A stretch of DNA of 64,000 nt from Ypsolopha sequella (Eukaryota > Arthropoda > Insecta > Lepidoptera > Ypsolophidae), in the NCBI GenBank assembly GCA_934047225.1, contig CAKOHE010000091.1:372001-436000 (forward strand), written 5' to 3'. The notes below the pieces were generated by a model that was not told the DNA's origin, searched no databases, and saw nothing but the letters and a program-made list of their open reading frames with translations. How positions within the stretch are numbered: the stretch's first letter is position 1; every line of letters starts with the position of its first letter. Positions 55,470 through 64,000 of the stretch are shown here, piece by piece. The translations under genes and the position numbers were made by a program.

Positions 55470-55605
55470 CTCGAATTGCTAACGTCGGTTTGCAGATAGC
55501 AAAACTAAAATTGAACTAATCTGGCCACGTTAGACAAATGCACCCGGATATGTGGGCGAATATCGCTACCGAATGGGTGTCCGGTAGACCAAAAAACCGG
55601 CCAAG
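55470..55605 (+). pseudogene. LINE polyprotein C-terminal fragment
   Basis: RIANVGLQIAKLKLN, TAA, SGHVRQMHPDMWANIATEWV. This is the segment that in many insect LINEs reads ...LKW.W.GH..R...DRW...EW. The stop stands where tryptophan is expected. Neither end of the element is preserved. Confidence 0.65.
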
Positions 55606-55665
55606 TGCATGTCGGGCCACGCGCAGTGTAGGGTTCCGTAGTTGCCCTGCAAAATATGCGATAAT
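55595..55665 (+). repeat. Lepidopteran dispersed repeat end (ACCGGCCAAGTGC)
   Basis: AAACCGGCCAAGTGCATGTC ... GTGTAGGGTTCCGTAGTTGC is a sequence found very often in moth and butterfly DNA. A shorter reverse copy is at 39,230-39,265. Confidence 0.7.
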
Positions 55666-56258
55666 ACAGATCGCGCCAAACTTTTAGTTCGCTCGGAAGT
55701 TAGTTTATTCTTCTTTAAAAGATCTGGTTTTAGGATTTCATAATATTGCTTCTTCTCACTTATAATAAAATTGTTTTATTTTTATTAAAATCTGAACATT
55801 TCGACACATATTTAACCGGGTGCCGGAGTAGATAAATGAATTATATCGATAATATCAACAAATGAATATATACAGAGTGTTCAAAATATAAAAAAGATAT
55901 TGTACCTACTTGGTTTTTATTTTGTTTTTATAATTTTTTTTATTATTATTTTATTTTCTTATCCCCATATCTTTTTTTACCCCGGATAGATTTTTTTGGT
56001 CCCATAGTAAAAGTTGCTGTTGGCAATAACTACTATCGTTTGGCATAGGTTTTATTTGTGGGCAATTAAGTTGAAAAATTTGGACCAATTAGTTGCATTA
56101 TCCTTTGTATTTTATGTGCTCACAGACGATACAATCAAAATGTAATATTAGCGAGTATAGGTTATTAGCAAGCAAAACTAGCTAGTTAAATGTTCACCAA
56201 GATATAGCATGTCACAGCTAAGAGCACAACTTTCATAAATATGAAATATATTTATTTT
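55666..56258. other. Gene-free stretch
   Basis: Nothing recognised apart from T-rich runs. Confidence 0.45.
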
Positions 56259-56651
56259 CAATGCATGTGCTCGTATAGGTTCACTTTTTATGCATCAAAA
56301 CCGAACAGAAAGTCGATTATTTTGCCCTAGGGCTTTATTATTATTATTATTTTTAATTTGTTTGCAATGGTTGTCTAACCTGCAGCCTTTCCTGTCTACC
56401 ATAGATGTTATACTTTTTTTTCCACTGTTTAACGGCTCTGGATACAATCCTTTTGAGCCAATCATAATTGAAAGTCCACAAGATTATATTTGTTTTCATT
56501 TCCTCACACTATGCATTGAAAAACGTAGTATGATACACGGGCGTAAAAGCAATAAATTACTCGGTTACGTTTAAAACACTCGCTACGCTCGTGTTTTAAA
56601 TCGTCCTCGTAATTTATTCCTTTGCGCCCTTGTAGCATAAACTACTATTAT
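56259..56651 (+). repeat. 390-bp dispersed repeat, copy 2
   Basis: From CAATGCATGTGCTCGTATAG to TAGCATAAACTACTATTA. Contains AACACTCGCTACGCTCGTGT, a local palindrome shared with 62.0 and 63.2 kb. Confidence 0.8.
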
Positions 56652-56955
56652 GTAATGTATCTAGGTATAACAGATACACTTATTACAGGTCAGTTTTAAT
56701 GTAATACTTATAAGTAATTAAATAATATAGGTATGTAGGTAATGGTTTTATGACAGAAATAATAATTTGGGGAAATATGCAGGGGAATAATAAAGGTTGG
56801 GTTTACTTTAATTAATAAAAAATACACTTGAATAAAATAAAAATACAGGCATAAGGAATAAATAATATTATAAATTTATGCAATACATATTATGAATGTG
56901 TGCCTAACTCCGCCCTTTTGATTAGTCTTGCTAAGAAGAAGGGCAAGAAACTTAA

Positions 56956-57376
56956 GGCGCTACGAAAAAAAATGGACATTTTAAGAACTTGCATATCTAC
57001 TTCAGTAAATAATGTATTATTTTGATAAAATAGTATATTATTTTTGGATTCTTTTTCTAGGGACCTGTTAAAACAGGAACGCAATTGGAGAAATTCGGCT
57101 CGATAGAAATACATATTTATTGAAATTATATTTATTTCGACACCAATTCTCCTAGTTGGACAATTTAGAATGACATATGGACTGCAATTATATTTTATTA
57201 GATGGGTTTTAACAGTTTCTAGGACCTGGTTAAACAAAATTTTGATAGCATCTTTAGTACATTTTATATTAATAAAAAACCGACTTTTGCTATTTTTTCA
57301 CGAATCCGTCCCTCTCGCACTGAGGGTTTTTTCGCATATGGAGTAACAGGGACGCTAAAACTTTTACATATCGCCT
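56956..57376 (+). mobile_element. 418-bp TTAA MITE, most complete copy
   Basis: TTAA (56,952-56,955) then GGCGCTACGAAAAAAA ... ACATATCGCC, with the right TTAA changed to TTCA. Used as the reference for the split copy at 50,058. Confidence 0.75.
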
Positions 57377-57658
57377 TCACAAGATCATGTCTTTTTTTCA
57401 TAAAGTTCAGGAAACATAAAATATGTTAGTTTTGACGCACATGTTCTTTTTTCGCAAATTGTTCACGGTCGAGTGTTCGAAACTCACGGAATAGGCATCG
57501 ACATAATTAAACAATTATCCCTTAATACGCTTTTTTAAATGCAACAGCAAAAAAATATATATTTTTGCGCAAAGGATTGCCCCACAATGGCCCCACACGA
57601 TAATCAAATAGGCAAAAATATTTTCGAAACCCCTTAAATAGATGTGGCCAAGTAAGCT

Positions 57659-58290
57659 TTATAACTGTTTCCAGTCGATACGTTTATCCATTTCGGACAG
57701 ACAGACAGCTAGCTGGACACACGCAACAGCCAGACAAAAAGGGATCTTTTTTCTCATTTTTGAGTTCATGTTGATCATACATACTCGATTAGCAAGAATC
57801 GGATTCTCAGGGAACGTCATATAAAAGACAAAAGTAGATATCAATTCACATTCTTTTATGTCATTTGGTAATTTGTTATAAAGTTGCACTCCCTCCACCA
57901 TATAGTAAATTTCTTTTTCCATACTCAGTCCTTAAACAATGTGATTTTAGTATATTTTTTCTTCTGAGATTATGTTTAAATGTGTTTTTCTCCAGGTAAA
58001 TTTCTGTATGAATTTGTTTATTTAGAATTTTTCGTATAAGGATACAAGTATTATATGTGCATATTTGTTTAAGACTGAATAATTTGGTCTTTTTATATAA
58101 GTAAAGTAGGTGTTAAGTATTCAAACTGTAGAAAAACCTTTATAAGTTTATTTTGTGTAGTTTGAAGGCGTTTAAGGTTAGATTCTGCAGCACAACCCCA
58201 TATTTCAATTAGATAGTCTAGTTTTGATTTCACCAGCGTGTTATACAGTGTATAGCGTATTTCCCTTGGTACACAATGTACCATTCTGTG
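57659..58290 (-). pseudogene. LINE reverse transcriptase C-terminal fragment
   Basis: VPREIRYTLYNTLVKSKLDY, LIEIWGCAAESNLKRLQTTQ and, further on, GVQLYNKLPNDIKE are the thumb and C-terminal segments of a CR1/Jockey-like polyprotein. Frame changes occur near 57,900-58,100. Upstream catalytic parts are absent. Confidence 0.75.
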
Positions 58291-58403
58291 TGTACCATTT
58301 TTCCACTTTTTACCTAGCTCTTAATTATTATTAGAGTGCATTACAAACTAGAAATCGATTAGAAACAAATTTAAAAGCACAAATATTTTGAAAAAGTTCC
58401 TTT

Positions 58404-58474
58404 GGCCAGGATTCGAACTTGTGACCTCCTGTTTACATGACAGGCGCGCTACTGACTGCGCCACCGAAGTTCAT
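58404..58474 (-). repeat. tRNA-like sequence (SINE head or tRNA pseudogene)
   Basis: The minus strand reads GGTGGCGCAGTCAGTAGCGC, CCTGT-CATGTAA-ACAGG (anticodon arm) and AAGTTCGAATCCTGGCC. The acceptor stem CTTCGGT/GCCAAAG has one mismatch. The base before the would-be anticodon is A instead of the invariant T, so a working tRNA is unlikely. Confidence 0.55.
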
Positions 58475-58677
58475 ATCTGGAACGACGAATTTTTCTCAAT
58501 GCACAAGGCGTGAAGTAATATAACGCCCTCGTGAGCGTTCAGTACGTGCATTACAAGGAGGTATATCGAGCATATCAGGTATATTTAGAATCTAAGTTAG
58601 TATTACTTATTTACGTAATAATTGGTTATCTATCATCATTTATTTGGAAGCACTAATTGCAGTTACTATGTATACAA

Positions 58678-58933
58678 GGTGTTACAGAAAGGTGTAACCA
58701 TATTTGAAGAGCTTATTCAGTCAATGGTATAGAACAACTATTATTATGGAACAAACCCTGCATCTCGAAAAAAAAAAAAAAAAAACTTTTTCATAGAAAA
58801 ATGTAATGCCGCTCGGCTGAAATGTAAGGAAGGGCAGATTTTTTTTTTGAGATTTCAGGGTTGGCTCCACAGTAAAAGTTGTTCATACTATTGACTGAAT
58901 AAGCTCTTTAAATATGGTTACACCTTTGTAACA
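58678..58933. mobile_element. MITE with about 58-bp inverted repeats
   Basis: TGTTACAGAAAGGTGTAACC ... CAGTCAATGGTATAGAACAA is mirrored by ...TTGACTGAATAAGCTC and GGTTACACCTTTGTAACA. It includes an A18 run (58,770). The right end overlaps the first bases of the LTR below. Confidence 0.8.
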
Positions 58934-59339
58934 GCGAGGTTACAGGAATGCAGAGCTGATGGGATTTGAGTATTGACACGGGAGAATTGTGGGCGAACCA
59001 ACCTTTGTTCTGGATGGGCCGGCGAATGCGCCGCGTGGCTTCCCTCCTTGTTGGGCTGATTGAGCTGGCGCCTTGGGCAGGGATGTGCAGGATGTCTTGG
59101 TTCGTGGAGTAATGTGAACACAACACTGGTATATAATGTGAACACAACACTGGTAGGTACGCGATATTTGTTGTGTCGGCGGCGCGAGTGTGCACACGTG
59201 TGTTTCGGGAGACGTCTCGCGCGGAACAGAGAGAGCGCTGGCGCACGCACGATCGAGTTGGCGCCAGGCGCTGTGTCGCGAGTTACTCATGCGCATGCGC
59301 GAACGTCACGCTGGTGGCGTGAACAACCTTTCTGTTACA
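58927..59339 (-). repeat. Probable solo LTR, GC-rich
   Basis: On the minus strand it begins TGTAACAGAAAGGTTGTTCA and ends CTCGCTGTTACA, so both termini have TGTAACAG/CTGTTACA inverted ends as LTRs do. About 413 bp, far richer in GC than the flanks. It contains a tandem pair of GTGTTGTGTTCACATTA (59,106-59,155). No retroelement gene is adjacent and no clean target duplication was found. Confidence 0.45.
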
Positions 59340-59384
59340 CGTTGTATATATAATACATAAAAGAAAATTTAATACTTAAAATAT

Positions 59385-59445
59385 ATTTCGGCCCTTGATG
59401 ACTGATGACGGCCCACTAAGGGCCGAAATATATTCCAAGTTTTAA
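59385..59445. repeat. Short hairpin of the TATTTCGGCCC family
   Basis: AAATATATTTCGGCCCTT and its mirror AAGGGCCGAAATATATT around a 25-nt loop GATGACTGATGACGGCCCAC. Confidence 0.75.
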
Positions 59446-59483
59446 ATTTTCTTTTATTTATTATATATATTTAAAGTTATATA

Positions 59484-61213
59484 CAGTTGTGGTCATATAA
59501 TTAGGAACGACTAATACCAAAGTAACTTTCAGAAAAACAAGTTGCTGTAACTTTAGTTTATATTACTGTTACTACCTTCAAACGACATGATAATATAACT
59601 ATGTAAGCAGGCTTTTATACTACATATATAATATGTAAAATTGTTGAATTCAATTGATAATTTAATTAAAGTTCCATTTGAACTATTTATTTGAAACTTT
59701 CTAGCTATGGACAAATAATTAGAAACGGAAAAAATAAATTAATTTATTGAACTGTATCAGAAACCATTTTAATGAAATAAGCAATATTTATTACAAAACT
59801 TTTAACACAGCTTACAAAAAGCAGTATTAGTATTCTGTAGGGTGGCCCTTTCTTACAATAACTGCTCTGCAGCGACGGGCCATGGAATCTATTAAGTTTT
59901 TACAGGTTTCATCTGAAATAGTGTTCCACAATTCGACAAAGGCATCATATAGATCGTTCAAATTGCTCGTCTTTTTCGCAGCCACGCTTTTTTTTACTTC
60001 TCTCCAAAGATTTTTGATCGGATTAAGATCTGGACCATTTGCAGGCCAATCTAACACAGTAATTTTTTGATCACTAAGAAACCTTTTAACTGAATGAGCA
60101 GTGTGTTTGGGGTCATTATCTTGCTGAAATATCCAGACTACAGGCAACCTCTCCTCAGCATAAGGAAGCATAGTCTCCTCCAATATTTGCTTGTATTTAA
60201 ATTGGTCTAGCATACCTTCAATCTTTTTAACTGGCCCGACACCATGACCTGAGAAACATCCCCAAACTTTTATGTTTTCTCCCCCATGCTTTACCACTTT
60301 TTTCGTGAACTTACGATTCAAAGCTTGCTTAGGCGGTCTACGCACATACTGTTTACCATCAGACCCTAGTCTATTTATTTTCGTTTCATCAGAAAATAAC
60401 ACGTTTTTCCATTGACTTGCTGTCCAGTTGCCATATTTTTTCTCGAACTCTAACCTAGCTTTTCGGTGCACCTTCGTGAGAAGCGGTACACTCCGAGCGA
60501 TTCTTCCAAATAACTTTGCATCAGTTAAGCAACTTCGTACTGTACGTGTAGATACTCCTCCGTCGTCAAAAACTTCCCTCTTTATATTTTCTGAACTCTT
60601 GAAAGGATCAGCCTTTGCTGCACGAACAATCAAAGCATCTTCACGTGATGTTGTTTTTCTAGATTTAGGCTTTCGAGGTACATTATTCGTAGTATTAAAC
60701 TTTTTGACGTGATTTACAGCATTAAACAACTTGGTTTTAGAGCACTTCAAATGATCAGCAATCTTTTTATACGACCAATTACGTTCATATAGAGCCATAA
60801 TAATTTTTCGGGTCTATGGAACACAACTCTCCTTTTTGCCCATGATTTTGGAATAATTATGCACTTTCAACTTAGTCAATATAAAACGATGTAACCATAG
60901 AATACGCGGGAAACAAAAAAAATGCGATATTCGTTTTCAAAATTCAAAATTAAGAATGATTTTTTTCCGTTCCTAATTATTTGTCAAGCGGACAGTACAT
61001 TTAAAATACAATAGCAATTTGAAGATGATATGAACTTTTGATAGCAGTGCAATTGTTTTGCATATTGGGTATAAATTATTAAAGCCTACTAATATAACTG
61101 TTATTTTGTGTGGTTTAAATTTGTTATCAATAAGTTAATACAAAAGTAACAGCTACTTGTTTGTCAAAAATCGACTTTCTTACCAGTCGTTCCTAATTAT
61201 ATGACCACAACTG
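59484..61213 (-). mobile_element. Tc1-like transposon with intact ends
   Basis: CAGTTGTGGTCATATAATTA at the left and its exact mirror at the right, flanked by TA (59,482-59,483; 61,214-61,215). 1,730 bp. Inverted repeats run about 32 bp (to TAGGAACGACT). One transposase gene on the minus strand. Confidence 0.95.
59827..60798 (-). pseudogene. Tc1-like transposase, catalytic Glu replaced by Lys, N-terminal stop
   Basis: Tc1 transposase cuts and joins element ends through a DD34E metal-binding triad. Here a helix-turn-helix head (MALYERNWSYKKIADHL, TSREDALIVRAAKADPF, VSTRTVRSCL) leads to LFSDETKINRLGSDG (first Asp), FQQDNDPKHTAHSVKRFL (second Asp) and NGPDLNPIKNLW. There the expected Glu, 34 residues after the second Asp, is Lys (AAA, consistent with GAA to AAA). 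The frame is open for 323 codons from ATG at 60,798. However, the same frame extends upstream to an earlier ATG at 60,843 (MGKKESCVP) with a TAG at 60,814-60,816, so the usual N-terminus is also cut. Probably inactive, though its ends could be moved by a relative. Confidence 0.92.
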
Positions 61214-61319
61214 TATGTGGTACTTCTAAATAAAAAGCTAATAGAGGCATATTATATATTTAAAAAAGTTATTTGTACTATAACATAATGTGCCCGTTTG
61301 AGTTACACTTTTAAGATAC

Positions 61320-61430
61320 ATACATATATATACTCACGCCTGTCTTCTAGATGGGTAGGCAAAGACTACTACAGTTTTGCATCTGCTACGATCCTGATAC
61401 ACCTCTTTCGCCTCTTCCACATCCATCAAT
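61320..61430 (-). pseudogene. LINE 3' end, C-terminal codons and tail
   Basis: VEEAKEVYQDRSRCKTVVFA then YPSRRQA-stop, followed by a TATATATGTATGTA tail. The same ending occurs at 18,620-18,680. Upstream parts (61,430-61,560) are only weakly LINE-like. Confidence 0.65.
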
Positions 61431-61589
61431 CTATTCATACAAGCTCTTCTATTTCAGGTACTTTTGAACATTTTTACATTTTACATGAATTGTTATCATC
61501 GATTGTACAAATACCCCATATATTTTGTGGGGTCGGTCGGGTGAAGCGCATTCTTTAGAAGTGTCGAGATTCACAGTACGTAAGACGAC

Positions 61590-61660
61590 TGAATGAATGA
61601 AATTGCTTTTATTGATACCTTCAACATGCGTATCTCCCGGAGCGCCATGTTCCTAACGGC
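61590..61660 (-). repeat. LINE 3' tail fragment
   Basis: The minus strand ends AAAGCAATTTCATTCATTCA, the TTCA-type microsatellite tail of CR1-like elements, as at 46,663. Confidence 0.5.
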
Positions 61661-61724
61661 GACATCCTCCTCCGTTTAGAGGAACTCTTGATGGCGACGA
61701 GCTGACCCGTGTCCTTCAGAGTAC

Positions 61725-61846
61725 CTCGTCGCGATGGTGACAGCCTTAGTCAAGTAGTTGAGCATGTCGAAAACAATCACCACCCTCACGAACATCATGG
61801 CTCCATAGTTCAGCTTACTGTGATGTGACTTTACATACGTGCCATC
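61725..61846 (-). CDS. Peroxisomal acyl-CoA oxidase exon (downstream of the two)
   Basis: Acyl-CoA oxidase is the FAD enzyme of the first step of peroxisomal fatty-acid beta-oxidation. The exon begins after the acceptor ATTGTCCCCAG and reads DGTYVKSHHSKLNYGAMMFV, RVVIVFDMLNYLTKAVTIAT, ending ACGAG|GTACTC (donor). DGTYVK....KL.YG.M.FVR and A.TIA.R are conserved in the family. Phase fits the exon at 62,961, giving VLD-DGTYV. The C-terminal exons were not found to the left, where repeats fill the DNA. Confidence 0.75.
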
Positions 61847-61945
61847 CTGGGGACAATATTTGAAAATCTTAAAATAAGAATAAGAATAAGAAACATTTAT
61901 TGCCAAATACACACAAAAAAGAAAAAAATGAGTACAATAAAATAT

Positions 61946-62338
61946 TAATAGTAGTTTATGCTACAAGGGCGCAAAGGAATAAATTACGAGGACGATTTTA
62001 AACACGAGCGTAGCGAGTGTTTTAAACGTAACCGAGTAATTTATTGCTCTTACGCCCGTGTATCATACTACGTTTTTCAATGCATAGTGTGAGGAAATGA
62101 AAACAAATATAATCTTGTGAACTTTAAATTATAATTGGCTCAAAAAGACTGTATCCAGAGCCGTTGAACAGTGTAAAAAAAAGTATAACATCTATGGTAC
62201 ACAGGAAAGTCTGCAGGTTAGCCAACCATTGTAAATAAATTTAAAAAAAATAATAATAAAGCCCTAGGGCAAAATAATCGACTTTTTGTTCGGTCTTGAT
62301 GCATAAAAAGTGGGCCTTTACGAGCACATGCATTGAAA
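61946..62338 (-). repeat. 390-bp dispersed repeat, copy 3
   Basis: Reverse copy from AATAGTAGTTTATGCTACAA to GCACATGCATTG, inside the intron between the two oxidase exons. Confidence 0.8.
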
Positions 62339-62960
62339 AATATTAAAACATAAAAAGTTAAAAACACAAACAGTTCGTACACAGAATATAAACATTTAAA
62401 CAAAACATTTATTTGGACAAATGGGAATAACTCAGCATTTGCTGACGCTGTCATACAGTGTGCAGCGCTGGTTTTCAGTTATCCCCAGCTCTAAGGGTAG
62501 TGTTCAGAGCAGAAAGTAATAAGGGTAAGTACACAATAAGAGAAGGGCTGTACATAAGTGTGTAAGGTTTATGTTGTGTCTGATGTGTAGTGTTATGTAT
62601 GATGATGAAATAGTAAATTTATTTTAAATCCAAAATATGATGAATGTAATGTAGTGAATGTTGAGTTTTAGATGAAGGAATTTTATCTATATATAGGTTT
62701 ATTATGTTTTTGGTATAGAGATAAAAGGTTTTAATCAATAATATGTATTGAAAAGAAAATTAACCTTATCAGGATGCTTCAAATTTTCACCCTGTTTTTG
62801 CCGCTGCAGGAGCAGCTTTATCTTATGATAAAGACTTCCATACTTTTAAATTGACGCGTTTTCTAAGAAGGATAACCCAAAATTCCTAAACAGGAATATG
62901 TTAGTCACTAGAATAAAAATAGGTAAATATCTATATATGTATAATGTTGTCTATACGTAC
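62339..62960. other. Oxidase intron, remainder
   Basis: AT-rich with TGAT/TGTA-rich runs. No further element or exon recognised. Confidence 0.45.
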
Positions 62961-63178
62961 ATCCAAAACTTGAGCATGCCTCATCAGGATATTCATTCTA
63001 GGTATCCTTACATTATCTAGTACCAAGAACCCATTGTCCACCGCATTGAGTCCCAACTTAGCGCCAATATTTCCGATCTTTATTCCAGGGAGGGGCATGT
63101 GGGTCTCTTCATTCCTGATCTGGACTATGAAAGTAAAGTCGCCGCCGCGCGTCCGGCCCCCGCGGTCCGAGGGTCTCT
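62961..63178 (-). CDS. Peroxisomal acyl-CoA oxidase exon (upstream of the two)
   Basis: Reads GGDFTFIVQIRNEETHMPLP, GIKIGNIGAKLGLNAVDNGF, LVLDNVRIPRMNILMRHAQV, then TTGGAT|GTACGTATAG (strong donor). HMPLPGI.IG.IG.K.G.N.VDNGF..LDNVRIPR.N.LMR is the hallmark of the acyl-CoA oxidase middle domain. The left border of the exon is uncertain: 63,140-63,178 is GC-rich and codes an Arg/Gly-rich stretch that may be exon, intron or a repeat edge. Substitution pattern and open frame argue for a live gene rather than a relic. Confidence 0.78.
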
Positions 63179-63202
63179 CTCTACGCCAAATAGCATAATT
63201 AA

Positions 63203-63285
63203 ATTAATTACTCGCTACGCTCGTGTTTTAAATGCGTCCTCGTAATTTATTCCTTTTCGCCCTTGCAGCATAAACTACTATTGCG
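63203..63285 (+). repeat. Partial 390-bp dispersed repeat
   Basis: TACTCGCTACGCTCGTGTTT ... CCCTTGCAGCATAAACTACT, one end of the family at 56,259. Confidence 0.75.
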
Positions 63286-63334
63286 GTTGTATCTCTGACA
63301 CACACAAATCGCTGCTATTTTTTAATGATTGAAT

Positions 63335-63480
63335 GTCTGGCCACTCGACTCAATAACTTGCCATTAGAAATAAGAAAGTGCAATTTAAACATATTTAGGA
63401 ATAAATTAAATAGAATATTGACAAATAAATGCTATTACACTACAAAGGAATTTTTAAATGATAAATTTATGATTGATTAA
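63335..63480 (+). pseudogene. LINE C-terminal fragment
   Basis: TRLNNLPLEIRKCNLNIFRN and KCYYTTKEFLNDKFMID-stop resemble the tail of CR1/Jockey-like polyproteins (W..LP.EIR........FK..L..YL). A short relic. Confidence 0.6.
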
Positions 63481-64000
63481 TTGTACTATTTTAATTATTG
63501 TTAATTTTTGGTCTGACTTTTATATTTGTACGCTGTAAGGCAAACATGAAGAACATTGTATTTTAACACTTGACAGCTGTATGTAATTCTACTCGTGTTT
63601 TTTATAAATAAATAATATTTTGATTTTGATTTTGACATTTGAAATTGAGCTTTTTCTAGTTGCTGCTTAACAATAGCAAAGTAAATATACTTATATCTCA
63701 CAATAGTGTAGTAGTTATACTGGACATCTTCATCAATGATGCCATCTTACAACATGTCACCTTGCATGTGAAGATAAATGCGTATACATAATCTTGTATT
63801 AATGAGAAAAACTGGATACTCGTCTCAGCTGGTCTAGTTAAACTTTTTACGTGTAGTCTGATGTAAAATTGCGCCACACTCTGGTCCATAGAGCAAGATC
63901 TAACTGCATGCATAATATTGCATCGTTTATACCTTTTCGTGTAATTCCTTTTATTGTACTCAATATTATTGGACTCTGTGTAGCTGTGTTGTATCATTGC
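63481..64000. other. Right edge, no gene recognised
   Basis: A 99-codon minus frame (63,698-63,997, containing HAVRSCSMDQSVAQFYIRLH) has no identified family. Otherwise AT-rich. Confidence 0.4.

Overview
The window looks like moth or butterfly (lepidopteran) nuclear DNA. It is AT-rich, intron-bearing and dominated by transposable elements. Lepidopteran marks are a tRNA-headed SINE whose body carries the word CTCGGAAGGCACGTTAAGCC (51.4-51.8 kb), an ACCGGCCAAGTGC...GGGTTCCGTA repeat (55.6 kb), and LINE 3' ends with an ATGT tail. No operons, CRISPR arrays or bacterial signals are present. All family assignments come from reading motifs, not from database searches.

Host genes are few. A plus-strand first coding exon of a two-pore-domain (K2P) potassium channel lies at 44,148-44,382. 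Two minus-strand exons of a peroxisomal acyl-CoA oxidase lie at about 62,961-63,178 and 61,725-61,846. A weaker candidate first exon sits in a CpG-rich patch at 13,726-13,871. The rest is mobile DNA or repeat-scarred intergenic or intronic sequence.

Layout: 1-2.0 kb, the 5' LTR and gag of one BEL/Pao element, inserted in a LINE fragment (2.0-2.6 kb). 2.6-3.9 kb, a P-element-type transposase with one homopolymer frameshift. 4.7-11.7 kb, a second BEL/Pao element on the minus strand, itself hit by a 5'-truncated LINE (10.6-10.97 kb) and by a 1.04-kb long-inverted-repeat element (8.31-9.35 kb). 14.0-19.9 kb, a large inverted repeat whose arms carry head-to-head decayed copies of an orphan gene with TGCDTVS and cysteine-rich motifs, with a LINE in the centre. 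20.5-22.4 kb, an IS630/mariner-like transposase. 23-43 kb, SINEs and MITEs, several flanked by TTAA. 44.1 kb, the K2P exon. 46.6-47.8 kb, a LINE with a MITE inside it. 50.0-50.7 kb, two abutting MITEs. 51.0-53.7 kb, Ty3/gypsy fragments with a 91-bp tandem array. 58.9-59.3 kb, a probable solo LTR. 59.5-61.2 kb, a Tc1-like element with intact ends but a mutated catalytic residue. 61.7-63.2 kb, the acyl-CoA oxidase exons.

The most distinctive observation is a 28-bp insertion at 38,615-38,642. It consists only of the two outer 14-bp ends of a terminal inverted repeat also found on a 727-bp element at 42,065-42,791, and it lies between exact target duplications. It reads like the footprint left by P-element-type excision, and a P-type transposase relic lies in the same window.
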